A DNA stretch of 36,471 bases from Maritimibacter sp. (GTDB lineage: Bacteria; Pseudomonadota; Alphaproteobacteria; Rhodobacterales; Rhodobacteraceae): positions 85,573-122,043 of the forward strand of contig NZVC01000039.1 of NCBI GenBank assembly GCA_002701395.1. Direction: 5' to 3'. Made by a program: the position numbers and the translations under genes. Below, one piece after another: positions 26,338 to 34,350 of this stretch (within the stretch, counting starts at the first letter, position 1; every line of letters begins with the position of its first letter). Under the pieces are notes generated by a model. That model was not told the origin of the DNA. It ran no database searches and worked only from the letters and a program-made list of their open reading frames with translations.

Positions 26338-26365
26338 TTGACGTCCCATTGGGCCGTGGTAGCGT
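26338..26365 (+). promoter_or_regulatory. Candidate promoter for the pyrimidine operon
   Basis: TTGACG (26338-26343) is followed after 16 bases by TAGCGT (26360-26365). The RutR-type palindrome begins six bases later and would cover the start site, an arrangement that gives repression. On the other strand a TTGACC box inside the palindrome with TACCAC 18 bases on could drive rutR. Both are weak matches to consensus. Confidence 0.35.
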
Positions 26366-26370
26366 CTTCC

Positions 26371-26384
26371 TGACCAATTGGTCA
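26371..26384. promoter_or_regulatory. RutR-type operator (perfect 14-base palindrome)
   Basis: TGACCA-AT-TGGTCA is a perfect palindrome and matches the known E. coli RutR site (TTGACCA-nn-TGGTCAA) at all core positions, with the right-hand flanking A also present. It lies between a RutR-like gene and pyrimidine catabolism genes. I saw only half-sites elsewhere in the window, inside coding regions. Confidence 0.82.
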
Positions 26385-26679
26385 AACCTTTTGCAGCCAG
26401 TTCCGGAGCTTTGCCGTGGCGCCTGACCCCACCGCCGAAACACTCGTTGCCCCGCCGTTCCGGCCCGGCCGCGCGGCGCGGGTCTAAGCGGATGGAGGCC
26501 GATTTGGTTAAGCACGGTCTTCGGCAGATCCGCAAGCGGGGCGCGGCACTGACGTCTGCGAACCGTGTCGTCCGCGCATCCGCAGGGGCGGTGTGCTGCA
26601 AACGGTGATGGATCAAAACGAACAATATCGGCGCAGTCTTGCGCCAAGACGTCAGCAGGCTTGAAGTAAGGACACAATC

Positions 26680-27930
26680 ATGGCGGCACCAGGAGAAAAC
26701 CTTCGCATCAACGGCGAACGGCTTTGGGACAGCCTGATGGACATGGCGAAGATCGGTCCGGGCATTGCGGGCGGCAACAATCGTCAGACCCTGACCGACG
26801 AGGATGCCGCGGGGCGCGCGCTGTTCCAGACATGGTGCGAGGCCGCCGGCATGACGATGGGCGTCGACACGATGGGCAACATGTTCTTCCGGCGCGAGGG
26901 CACGGATTCGGATGCTCTGCCGGTCTATGTCGGCAGCCACCTCGACACCCAGCCCACCGGCGGCAAATACGACGGTGTGCTTGGCGTTCTGGGCGGGCTT
27001 GAGATCGTGCGCACGCTGAACGACCTCGACATCAAGACGAAGCACCCGATCGTGGTCACCAACTGGTCGAACGAGGAAGGCACCCGTTTTGCGCCGGCGA
27101 TGCTGGCGTCGGGCGTGTTCGCCGGTGTCCACGAACAGGACTGGGCCTACGAACGCGAGGATGCCAAGGGCAAGACCTTCGGCGCGGAACTGGACCGGAT
27201 CGGCTGGAAGGGTGAAGAAGAGGTCGGCGCGCGAAAGATGCACGCGTTCTTCGAGCTGCACATCGAACAGGGCCCGATCCTGGAAGCCGAGGGCAAGGAC
27301 ATCGGCGTCGTCACGCACGGGCAGGGGCTGTCGTGGACGCAGGTGACGATCACCGGGAAAGAGTCGCACACCGGCTCGACCCCGATGCCGATGCGGCGCA
27401 ACGCGGGTCTAGGCATGGCGCGGGTGTTGCAACTGGTCGACGAGATCGCGTGGTCGCACAAGCCCGACGCGGTCGGCGCCGCCGGTCACATCGACGTCTA
27501 CCCCAACAGCCGCAACGTGATCCCCGGCAAGGTGGTCTTCACGGTCGACTTCCGGTCCCCCGACCTGTCGGTGATCGAGGACATGGAAGCCCGGATGAAG
27601 GCCGGGGCGCAGAAGATCTGCGACGAGATGGAGCTGGAGATCGAGTTCGAGAAATCCGGCGGGTTCGATCCGGTCGCGTTTGACGAAACCTGCGTGTCGG
27701 CGATCCGGAATGCGGCAGAGCGCCTTGGATACTCGCACAGAAACATCATTTCCGGCGCCGGGCACGATGCCTGCTGGATCAACCGCGTCGCCCCGACGGC
27801 AATGGTCATGTGCCCCTGCGTGGACGGGCTGTCGCATAACGAGGCTGAAGCGATCAGCCCGGAATGGGCCCGCGCGGGCGCGGACGTCCTGTTCCACGCG
27901 GTTGTCGAGACGGCGGAGATTGTCGAGTGA
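26680..27930 (+). CDS. Beta-ureidopropionase / N-carbamoyl amino acid amidohydrolase (M20 family)
   Basis: This 416-residue di-metal amidase hydrolyses N-carbamoyl-beta-alanine (or another N-carbamoyl amino acid) to the amino acid, CO2 and ammonia. Metal ligands in family order are H87 (GSHLDT), D98 (GGKYDG), E132/E133 (NEEGTRF), H194 (FELHIEQG) and H386 (LSHNEAE); SGAGHDA and DFRSPD are substrate-site motifs. ATG 26680 has AAGGA upstream. It is the first gene of the operon and overlaps the 98-residue gene by four bases. With the dihydropyrimidinase it gives steps two and three of reductive pyrimidine breakdown; hydantoin use is the alternative. Confidence 0.93.
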   Translation: MAAPGENLRINGERLWDSLMDMAKIGPGIAGGNNRQTLTDEDAAGRALFQTWCEAAGMTMGVDTMGNMFFRREGTDSDALPVYVGSHLDTQPTGGKYDGVLGVLGGLEIVRTLNDLDIKTKHPIVVTNWSNEEGTRFAPAMLASGVFAGVHEQDWAYEREDAKGKTFGAELDRIGWKGEEEVGARKMHAFFELHIEQGPILEAEGKDIGVVTHGQGLSWTQVTITGKESHTGSTPMPMRRNAGLGMARVLQLVDEIAWSHKPDAVGAAGHIDVYPNSRNVIPGKVVFTVDFRSPDLSVIEDMEARMKAGAQKICDEMELEIEFEKSGGFDPVAFDETCVSAIRNAAERLGYSHRNIISGAGHDACWINRVAPTAMVMCPCVDGLSHNEAEAISPEWARAGADVLFHAVVETAEIVE

Positions 27931-28223
27931 GCGACGAACCGGAATTCGAAGAAGTGCAGATCACCGCAGCCGACGCGCGGCGCGCGAAGATGGCAAGCGC
28001 CCTGATGCTGGGCGCGGTCCTGCCGGGCATGGCGGACGTGCTGCCAGAGGCCTCGCACGGCCCCGACGCAAGGCCGGCGGCGGAACAGCTTGCCTCGGCC
28101 GGGGCGGCGGCGCCGGTGCTGCGGCATGTCGCGATCGGCGGCACGGTCATCGCGATGGTCGACGGGGTGCCAGAGGAATACGCCCGGATGGCATCGCTGT
28201 TCCGGACCGCGGGGGCTGCGTGA
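27927..28223 (+). CDS. Unrecognised 98-residue protein in the pyrimidine operon
   Basis: The gene starts at GTG 27927, overlapping the hydrolase stop (GTGA), so it is translationally coupled. The protein begins SDEPEFEEVQITAADARRAKMA, has a mildly hydrophobic stretch (SALMLGAVLPGMADVLPE), an Ala/Pro-rich middle, and ends with strands and a helix (LRHVAIGGTVIAMVDGVPEEYARMASLFRTAG). There is no signal peptide, no cysteine and no convincing membrane segment. I know no family. The coupling and codon use resembling the neighbours support a real gene, and its place suggests an accessory role to the two hydrolases, for example assembly or regulation. Confidence 0.72.
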   Translation: MSDEPEFEEVQITAADARRAKMASALMLGAVLPGMADVLPEASHGPDARPAAEQLASAGAAAPVLRHVAIGGTVIAMVDGVPEEYARMASLFRTAGAA

Positions 28224-28503
28224 TCGCGGTCGATACGCATATGCGTCCCACGCCAAGGCCGGGTTTCCCGGCCCGGCGGCCGCTTGCACATCGGTCGGGC
28301 GTGCGCCCGCAAGGGGCGGTCCAACACCTTTCAACCTGCGCCGCGACACGGACGCAGCCTGAAACGGGGATGGCGGGGCTGGAAAGTCCGGCCAATCCCA
28401 CACAACAATCCGAATTGGAAAGACATGACCCGCCTGATCCCCTGAACGCTGCCGGCAGAAGACCGGCGCGGGGACGGACCGGGCAGAAGACAGGGAGCAC
28501 TAC
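28224..28503. other. Gap before dihydropyrimidinase with palindrome and strong hairpin
   Basis: ACGCATATGCGT (28236-28247) is a perfect 12-base palindrome, a possible protein site. GGCCGGG-TTT-CCCGGCC (28258-28274) is a perfect seven-pair hairpin. A frame starting at GTG 28220 runs through the gap but its translation (rich in R, P and H) looks non-coding. The gap may hold an internal promoter or a processing/attenuation site separating hydrolase and dihydropyrimidinase expression. Confidence 0.5.
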
Positions 28504-29958
28504 ATGACCACAGTCATCAAGAACGGCACCGTCGTCACGGCCGACCTGACCTATAAGGCGGACGTAAAGGTCGACGGCGGCAAGATCATCGAGATCGGCC
28601 CCGACCTGTCGGGCGACGAGATCCTCGACGCGTCCGGCTGCTATGTGATGCCGGGCGGGATCGACCCGCACACCCACCTGGAAATGCCGTTCATGGGCAC
28701 CTACAGCTCGGACGATTTCGAAAGCGGCACGCAGGCCGCGCTGGCGGGCGGCACCACGATGACCGTCGACTTCTGCCTGCCCGATCCGGGGCAGGGGCTG
28801 GTCGATGCGATCAAGCGGTGGGACAACAAGTCGGGCCTTGCCGCCTGCGACTATTCCTTCCACATGGCGATCACGTGGTGGGGCGAGCAGGTCTTCAACG
28901 ACATGGAAACCGTGGTGAAGGACCACGGGATCACCACCTTCAAGCACTTCATGGCCTACAAGGGCGCGCTGATGGTGAACGATGACGAGATGTTCGCCTC
29001 GTTCCAGCGTTGCGCCGAACTGGGCGCGCTGCCGCTTGTCCATGCCGAGAACGGCGACGTGGTGGCCGACCTTCAGGCCAAGCTGCTGGCCGAGGGCAAC
29101 AACGGTCCCGAGGCGCACGCCTATTCCCGCCCCCCGGCGGTCGAGGGCGAGGCGACCAACCGCGCGATCATGATCGCCGACATGGCGGGCGTGCCGTTGT
29201 ACGTCGTGCATGTCAGCTGCGAGGAAAGCCACGAAGCGATCCGCCGGGCCAAGATGCAGGGCAAGCGCGTCTGGGGCGAGCCGCTGATCCAGCACCTGAC
29301 GCTGGATGAAAGCGAGTATTTCGACAAGGACTGGGACCACGCCGCGCGCCGGGTGATGTCGCCTCCGTTCCGAAACAAGCAGCATCAGGACAGCCTGTGG
29401 GCTGGCCTTGCCAGCGGCACGCTGTCCTGCGTCGCCACCGATCACTGCGCCTTCACGACCGACCAGAAACGCTATGGCGTCGGCGACTTCACCAAGATCC
29501 CGAACGGGACCGGCGGGCTGGAAGACCGGCTGCCGATGCTGTGGACCTATGGCGTGTCCACGGGCCGGATCACGCCGAACGAGTTCGTGGCCGTGACCTC
29601 GACCAACATCGCGAAGATCCTGAACTGCTATCCGCAGAAGGGTGCGATCCTTGTGGGCGCGGACGCCGACCTTGTGGTGCTGGACCCGGAAAAGTCGAAG
29701 ACGATCACCGCCGCGTCGCAGGTGTCCGCCATCGACTACAACGTGTTCGAGGGCAAAGAGGTGAAGGGCCTGCCGCGCTTCGTCCTGACCCGCGGCAAGG
29801 TTGCCGTGATGGACGGCGAACTGAAGGCCGAACCGGGCCACGGCAAGTTCGTCAAGCGCGAGCCGGTGAACCCGGTGAACAAGGCGCTGTCGACGTGGAA
29901 GGAACTGACCGCGCCCCGCAAGGTCGAGCGTACGGGCATCCCCGCCAGCGGCGTGTGA
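28504..29958 (+). CDS. hydA: Dihydropyrimidinase (hydantoinase family)
   Basis: This 484-residue zinc amidohydrolase opens the ring of 5,6-dihydrouracil/dihydrothymine, and of hydantoins. Metal residues are all present: H56 and H58 (DPHTHLE), the lysine to be carboxylated K153 (FKHFMAYKG), H180 (VHAENGD), H236 (VHVSCEE) and D313 (ATDHCAF). The C-terminal part (PQKGAILVGADADLVVLDP) is the usual composite beta domain. ATG 28504 has GGGAG upstream. Its product is the substrate of the N-carbamoyl hydrolase encoded earlier in the operon. Confidence 0.95.
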   Translation: MTTVIKNGTVVTADLTYKADVKVDGGKIIEIGPDLSGDEILDASGCYVMPGGIDPHTHLEMPFMGTYSSDDFESGTQAALAGGTTMTVDFCLPDPGQGLVDAIKRWDNKSGLAACDYSFHMAITWWGEQVFNDMETVVKDHGITTFKHFMAYKGALMVNDDEMFASFQRCAELGALPLVHAENGDVVADLQAKLLAEGNNGPEAHAYSRPPAVEGEATNRAIMIADMAGVPLYVVHVSCEESHEAIRRAKMQGKRVWGEPLIQHLTLDESEYFDKDWDHAARRVMSPPFRNKQHQDSLWAGLASGTLSCVATDHCAFTTDQKRYGVGDFTKIPNGTGGLEDRLPMLWTYGVSTGRITPNEFVAVTSTNIAKILNCYPQKGAILVGADADLVVLDPEKSKTITAASQVSAIDYNVFEGKEVKGLPRFVLTRGKVAVMDGELKAEPGHGKFVKREPVNPVNKALSTWKELTAPRKVERTGIPASGV

Positions 29959-29992
29959 TGCCCGGCCGTCCGGGACCGGGGCTGGCACCCGC

Positions 29993-30409
29993 ATGTTGAA
30001 ATGGCCCGTACATACGCTGGCCGGCCTGATCGCCGGCTACGTCGCCGGGACGTGGTTCATCGTGCTGGTGTCGGCGCTGCCGACCGGCGCGGGGATCGTC
30101 GAGATCCTCCGGGTCCCGTTCCAGCTGATGGTGCCGGTCGGTGCGCTGTCGATCGCGCTGGGGGCTGTCGTGGTGTTCTTCCTGAACCAGTGGAACCTTA
30201 CGACGCTTGGCCCCTACGTGGTCGCGATGGCGCCGCTGCCCATCGTCACGCTGGTGGTCCTGCGCGGGATGATGGGCGTGTCGATGATCGACGGCGTGTT
30301 CACCAGCCTGCCGTTTCTTGCGGTGCTGCTGGCCGGCGGCGCGGTGTCGGGCGCGGTGGTGTGGGCCGTGCGCGGCTGGGGACTTGAGAAGAAAGAAGAC
30401 GAGACGTGA
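29993..30409 (+). CDS. Four-helix membrane protein of unknown family in the transporter operon
   Basis: This 138-residue protein has four hydrophobic segments: near residues 8-28 (LAGLIAGYVAGTWFIVLVS), 45-63 (LMVPVGALSIALGAVVVFF), 73-90 (GPYVVAMAPLPIVTLVVL) and 105-127 (LPFLAVLLAGGAVSGAVVWAV). The tail is charged (RGWGLEKKEDET). Its last four bases overlap the ATPase gene (GTGA), so the two are coupled. It is too short for an ABC permease and lacks the EAA loop. It may be an extra membrane subunit or a stabiliser of the importer; I do not recognise it. Confidence 0.8.
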   Translation: MLKWPVHTLAGLIAGYVAGTWFIVLVSALPTGAGIVEILRVPFQLMVPVGALSIALGAVVVFFLNQWNLTTLGPYVVAMAPLPIVTLVVLRGMMGVSMIDGVFTSLPFLAVLLAGGAVSGAVVWAVRGWGLEKKEDET

Positions 30410-31182
30410 GCGTCATCGAAGCGAAGAAGCTGGAACTGACATTCCAGACCAACGACGGCCCGGTCCATGCGCTGGCCGATGTGAACCTAGAGATCGCGAA
30501 GGGCGACTTCGTGTCGTTCATCGGCCCGTCGGGTTGTGGCAAGACGACGTTCCTGCGCTGCATCGCCGGGCTGGAAACGCCGACCGGCGGCACTCTGTCG
30601 GTCAACGGCATGACCGCCGACGAGGCGCGGCGCAGCCGGGCCTATGGCTATGTCTTCCAGGCGGCGGGGCTGTACCCGTGGCGGACGATTGCGGGAAATG
30701 TACGCCTTCCGCTCGAGATCATGGGCTATCCGAAGGCGGAATTGTCGGATCGTGTCGCGCGCGTGCTGGAGTTGGTCGAGCTTTCGGGATTCGAGAAGAA
30801 GTACCCGTGGCAGTTGTCCGGCGGGATGCAGCAGCGCGCCTCGATTGCGCGGGCGCTGGCGTTCGACGCGGACATCCTGCTGATGGACGAACCGTTCGGC
30901 GCGCTGGACGAGATCGTGCGCGACCACCTGAACGAACAGCTGCTGTCGCTATGGGCCCGGACGGAGAAGACCATTGCGTTCGTCACGCACTCGATCCCCG
31001 AGGCGGTGTACCTGTCGACCAAGATCGTCGTGATGAGCCCGCGTCCGGGGCGGATCACGGACGTGATCGACAGCCCGCTGCCGAAGGATCGGCCGCTGGA
31101 TATCCGCGATAGCAAGGAGTTCCTCGAGATCGCGCACCGGGTGCGCGAAGGGCTGCGGGCGGGGCATGCCTATGATGAATGA
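30406..31182 (+). CDS. ABC transporter ATP-binding protein, NitT/TauT type
   Basis: This 258-residue ATPase starts at GTG 30406. Walker A is GPSGCGKTT (40-48), the Q-loop lies in YVFQAAGLYPW, the signature is LSGGM (137-141), Walker B ILLMDEP (157-163) and the H-loop H195 in FVTHS. The family wording (FGALDEIVRDHLN, IPEAVYLSTKIVVMSPRPGRI) matches nitrate/taurine/pyrimidine-type importers. It powers the two permeases and the binding protein encoded downstream. A hairpin-rich repeat separates it from the next gene. Confidence 0.95.
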   Translation: MSVIEAKKLELTFQTNDGPVHALADVNLEIAKGDFVSFIGPSGCGKTTFLRCIAGLETPTGGTLSVNGMTADEARRSRAYGYVFQAAGLYPWRTIAGNVRLPLEIMGYPKAELSDRVARVLELVELSGFEKKYPWQLSGGMQQRASIARALAFDADILLMDEPFGALDEIVRDHLNEQLLSLWARTEKTIAFVTHSIPEAVYLSTKIVVMSPRPGRITDVIDSPLPKDRPLDIRDSKEFLEIAHRVREGLRAGHAYDE

Positions 31183-31207
31183 GGCCATCGTGCTTGGGGC
31201 TTCGGAC

Positions 31208-31338
31208 CCCCTCCCGGCCTCCCCCTTGCAGGGGGAGGAGGGGCCGATCGCGGATGTCGTGCGCAACCCGTCGCTCGCAGAGCGACAGTCCTCCCCCCGG
31301 CGGGGGGAGGTGGCGCCGAAGGCGTCGGAGGGGGGGCG
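31208..31338. repeat. Hairpin-rich repeat element inside the transporter operon
   Basis: Three perfect hairpins occur in about 100 bases: CCTCCCCC-TTGCA-GGGGGAGG (31218-31238), TCGCTC-GCA-GAGCGA (31271-31285) and CCTCCCCCC-GGC-GGGGGGAGG (31290-31310). The outer ends are imperfect inverted repeats (TCGGACCCCCTCC near 31202 and GGAGGGGGGGCGA near 31327). The layout resembles palindromic intergenic repeats (REP/BIME-like) of this bacterial family. Its right end supplies the GGAGGG ribosome site of the 70-residue gene. Confidence 0.65.
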
Positions 31339-31551
31339 ATGACCGCGCGACGCTGGCTTCTGATCATCGGCGCCGTCCTGTGGCTGGTCCTGCTGATCCT
31401 GTGGGTTCTTCGTGGCGGCACCGCCGAAACCGACGGTGGCTGGGATCTTCTCAGCCTCGGCCTTCTGTTGCTGCCCTTGCTGCTGGCCAACGAGATCTTC
31501 GGCCTGATCCAGCGTCGGATTCGCGCCCGCAGGGAGAACCGCGATGCGTAA
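31339..31551 (+). CDS. Small two-helix membrane protein, 70 residues, in the transporter operon
   Basis: The protein (MTARRWLLIIGAVLWLVLLI at the start) has two hydrophobic segments, about residues 6-24 and 36-54, joined by a short polar loop (RGGTAETDGGWD), and a basic tail (QRRIRARRENRDA). ATG 31339 has a GGAGGG site five bases upstream. Its end overlaps the start of the first permease by eight bases, so translation is coupled. I know no family for it; the position suggests a small accessory subunit of the importer. Confidence 0.72.
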   Translation: MTARRWLLIIGAVLWLVLLILWVLRGGTAETDGGWDLLSLGLLLLPLLLANEIFGLIQRRIRARRENRDA

Positions 31552-32401
31552 CGTGCTGCCCGTTCTTACCGTGCTGCTGGTGATCGTCGGCATCTGGTAC
31601 GCCGCCGCGATCTGGATGAACAGCGCTTGGACGCTGGACCGCGCCGACGGCCCGCTGACGTTCTCCGAGATCGTTACCGACACCATGAGCCAGGACCGAC
31701 CGCGCCTGCCCGCGCCGCATCAGGTCTGGGCAGAGTTCCGCAAGACCGTGTTCGACACCAAGGTCACGTCAAAGCGCAGCCTCGTGTTCCACGGCTGGAT
31801 CACCCTGTCCTCGACGCTCGCCGGCTTCGCGCTGGGCACGCTGACCGGCATCTTGATGGCCGTCGGCATCGTCTATAGCCGCCCGGTGTCGATGAGCCTG
31901 ATGCCGTGGGCGATCATCAGCCAGACGATCCCCATCGTGGCGCTGGCCCCGATGATCATCGTCGTGCTCGCCTCGCTCGGGGTCGATGGCCGCGCGGTGC
32001 CGAAGGCGATCATCAGCGCATACCTGTGCTATTTCCCGGTCCTTGTGGGCATGGTGAAGGGTCTGAAGTCGCCCGATGCGATGCAACTGGATCTGATGAA
32101 GACGTGGTCCGCGACCGGCTGGCAAAGCTTCTGGCGGCTGCGCTTCCCGTCTTCGGTCCCGTACCTGTTCACCTCGCTCAAGGTCGGCATCGCCGCGGCG
32201 CTGGTCGGCACCATCGTCGGAGAACTGCCGACCGGGGCCGTCCGGGGTCTGGGCGCGCGAATTCTGATCGGCGACCAGTTCGGCAACCCGATGATGATCT
32301 GGTCGGCGCTGATCGCCGCCGCCGTTCTGGCCGGGGTGCTGGTGACGGTGGTGTCGCTGATGCAGACGGCGGCCATGAAACGGATGGGGTTCGCACGATG
32401 A
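31544..32401 (+). CDS. ABC transporter permease (first of two)
   Basis: This 285-residue inner-membrane protein has the binding-protein-dependent permease fold: an N-terminal helix (VLPVLTVLLVIVGIWYAAAIW), a periplasmic loop of about 60 residues, then at least five more hydrophobic helices. The cytoplasmic EAA-type coupling loop is seen in LMKTWSATGWQSFWRLRFPSSVPYLF, near residues 184-209. It starts within the last eight bases of the preceding small gene. It pairs with the next permease to form a heterodimeric channel for the ATPase at 30406. Confidence 0.93.
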   Translation: MRNVLPVLTVLLVIVGIWYAAAIWMNSAWTLDRADGPLTFSEIVTDTMSQDRPRLPAPHQVWAEFRKTVFDTKVTSKRSLVFHGWITLSSTLAGFALGTLTGILMAVGIVYSRPVSMSLMPWAIISQTIPIVALAPMIIVVLASLGVDGRAVPKAIISAYLCYFPVLVGMVKGLKSPDAMQLDLMKTWSATGWQSFWRLRFPSSVPYLFTSLKVGIAAALVGTIVGELPTGAVRGLGARILIGDQFGNPMMIWSALIAAAVLAGVLVTVVSLMQTAAMKRMGFAR

Positions 32402-32447
32402 CACGACCGATGCGACCGACCGGATACGACGGAACGGAGGCCGCTAC

Positions 32448-33293
32448 ATGGACTCTGTGATCTTGGCCCTTGTCGTCTGGGCGGCGGGGACCTTCGTCGC
32501 GGTGCAGATCTCGCGGTCGCCCGGACACGATACCTTGCCGGCGCGGATCGCCGTGCCGGTGGTGTTCGGCATCATGCTGCTGGTGATGTGGGAACTTCTG
32601 GTGAAGGGGCTGAACGTCAGTCAGGTCATCCTGCCGGCGCCCTCGGTAATCGCGGCGACCTTCGCGCGGTCAACCCCGACACTGTGGGGGGACTTCCTGC
32701 AGACCGCGTTGAAGGGTGGCGTGTCCGGCTATCTGATCGGCTGCAGCGCGGCCTTCGTGGCGGCGCTGGCCATCGATCGCGTGCCGTTCCTGCAACGCGG
32801 GCTGCTGCCGATCGGCAACTTCGTCGCCGCGCTTCCGATCGTCGGCATCGCGCCGATCCTTGTCGGGTGGTTCGGGTTCGACTGGCAGTCCAAGGCGGCG
32901 GTGGTCGTGGTCATGGTGTTCTTCCCGATGCTGGTGAACACCGTGCAGGGGCTGGCCGACACCACGGCGATGCAGCGCGACCTGATGAAGACCTACTCGG
33001 CCGGGTACTGGCAATCGCTGTTCAAACTGCGACTGCCGGCGGCGATGCCGTTCATCTTCAACGGGCTGAAAATCTCGACAACTCTGGCGCTTATCGGGGC
33101 AATCGTGGCCGAATACTTCGGCTCGCCCACGCGCGGCATGGGGTTCCGCATCTCGACCGAGGTAGGCCGGCTTGGCCTCGATATGGTCTGGGCGGAAATC
33201 ACGGTGGCAGCCATCGCGGGCTCGGTCTTTTACGGGCTGGTGGCGCTTATCGAACGGGGGGTGACCTTCTGGCACCCGTCACAGCGAAGCTGA
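32448..33293 (+). CDS. ABC transporter permease (second of two)
   Basis: This 281-residue permease starts at ATG 32448 after a GGAGG site. It has an N-terminal helix, a second at IAVPVVFGIMLLVMWELLV, and further helices through to SVFYGLVALIERG. The coupling loop reads LMKTYSAGYWQSLFKLRLPAAMPFIFNGL, matching the first permease at the same place. Both are related but clearly different, as in other heterodimeric importers such as RibXY or ThiXY types. The short gap of 46 bases from the first permease holds no gene. Confidence 0.94.
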   Translation: MDSVILALVVWAAGTFVAVQISRSPGHDTLPARIAVPVVFGIMLLVMWELLVKGLNVSQVILPAPSVIAATFARSTPTLWGDFLQTALKGGVSGYLIGCSAAFVAALAIDRVPFLQRGLLPIGNFVAALPIVGIAPILVGWFGFDWQSKAAVVVVMVFFPMLVNTVQGLADTTAMQRDLMKTYSAGYWQSLFKLRLPAAMPFIFNGLKISTTLALIGAIVAEYFGSPTRGMGFRISTEVGRLGLDMVWAEITVAAIAGSVFYGLVALIERGVTFWHPSQRS

Positions 33294-33324
33294 GAAAACA
33301 GCGAATGACAACAAGGAGGTAACG

Positions 33325-34317
33325 ATGAAAAAACTACTGATCGGCGCACTGGCGCTGGGCTTGGGGGCCGGGGCCGCGCAGGCGGCGGACGAGGTGACGC
33401 TGCAGTTGAAGTGGGTCACGCAGGCCCAGTTCGCAGGCTACTACGTCGCGCTGGAAAAGGGCTTTTACGAAGAAGAAGACCTGGACGTCACGATCAAGCC
33501 GGGCGGCCCGGACATCGCGCCCGAGCAGGTCATCGCCGGTGGCGGCGCCGACGTCATCACCACGTGGATGGCTGCCGCGCTGGCTGCGCGTGAACGGGGC
33601 CTGCCGCTGGTGAACATCGCGCAGCCGTTCAAGTCGGGCGGCCTGCAGCTGACCTGCCTGAAGGAATCCGGTGTCGAAAGCCCCGAGGACTTCCCCGGTC
33701 GCACGCTGGGTGTCTGGTTCTTCGGCAACGAGTATCCGTTCTACGCGTGGATGGCCAAGTTGGGCGTGCCCACCGACGGCAGCGAAGAAGGCGTCGAGGT
33801 GCTGAAGCAGGCGTTCAACGTCGACCCGCTGCTGAACAAGCAGGCCGACTGCATCTCGGTCATGACCTACAACGAGTATGGTCAGGTGCTGGACGCGGGC
33901 ATCTCGGAAGACGAACTGGTGACCTTCAACTACCTCGACGAAGGCGTCGGGATGATGGAGGACGGCCTGTACGTTCTTGAAGAGAACCTTGAAGACCCCG
34001 AGTTCGCGGACAAGATGGTGCGCTTCGTGCGGGCCTCGATGAAGGGCTGGAAATACGCCGAAGAGAACCCCGAGGAAGCCGCCGAAATCGTGGTGGATTC
34101 GGACGAAACCGGCGCGCAGACGCTTGAACATCAGATCTACATGATGGGCGAGGTCGCCAAGCTGACCGCCGGTTCGAACGGTGCGCTTGATCCGGCCGAT
34201 TTCGATCAGACCGTCGCGACGCTGCTGTCCGCCGTGTCGCCCGACAATCCGGCGATCACCGAAGAGCCCGGCGAAGGCGCGTGGACCCACGCGATCACCG
34301 ACGAGGCGCTGAACTAA
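33325..34317 (+). CDS. ABC transporter periplasmic binding protein, NMT1/THI5-like
   Basis: This 330-residue receptor has a signal peptide (KKLLIGALALGLGAGAAQA, cut before ADEVTL) and the NMT1/THI5 opening VTLQLKWVTQAQFAGYYVALEKGFYEEEDLDVTIKPGG. Proteins with this opening bind pyrimidine precursors of thiamine, riboflavin or related rings, which suits an operon that degrades pyrimidines. The start has a near-perfect AAGGAGGT site. It is the last gene of the operon and is followed by a strong terminator. It shares fold and layout with the binding protein at the left of the window but is not a recent copy. Confidence 0.95.
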   Translation: MKKLLIGALALGLGAGAAQAADEVTLQLKWVTQAQFAGYYVALEKGFYEEEDLDVTIKPGGPDIAPEQVIAGGGADVITTWMAAALAARERGLPLVNIAQPFKSGGLQLTCLKESGVESPEDFPGRTLGVWFFGNEYPFYAWMAKLGVPTDGSEEGVEVLKQAFNVDPLLNKQADCISVMTYNEYGQVLDAGISEDELVTFNYLDEGVGMMEDGLYVLEENLEDPEFADKMVRFVRASMKGWKYAEENPEEAAEIVVDSDETGAQTLEHQIYMMGEVAKLTAGSNGALDPADFDQTVATLLSAVSPDNPAITEEPGEGAWTHAITDEALN

Positions 34318-34350
34318 GCGCACTCCGCTTCGGCAAACGAAACATCGGAC

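Larger units (their letters stand above)
26282..26679. other. 398-base divergent regulatory region between rutR and the pyrimidine operon
   Basis: No gene is supported here. The gap contains the RutR-type palindrome, promoter-like boxes on both strands around it, and, nearer the hydrolase, a hairpin GGCGCA-GTCT-TGCGCC (26630-26645) that would lie in the leader of the operon transcript. The segment 26400-26580 shows nothing I can assign. Confidence 0.6.

Noticed and set aside
26378..26608. 76-residue forward frame in the rutR-hydrolase gap
   Set aside because: It begins at a TTG within the operator palindrome, has no ribosome site and reads as random high-GC sequence.
28220..28507. Forward frame starting with GTGA overlap after the 98-residue gene
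   Set aside because: The translation is rich in R, P, H and T, has no plausible fold, and contains the palindrome and hairpin; treated as intergenic.
31208..31338. CRISPR-like repeat array
   Set aside because: The hairpins differ from one another and there are no regular spacers; it is a palindromic intergenic repeat.
32398..32447. Possible earlier start for the second permease at the ATG overlapping the first permease stop
   Set aside because: That ATG is in a different frame from the permease; ATG 32448 has a GGAGG site and is in frame.
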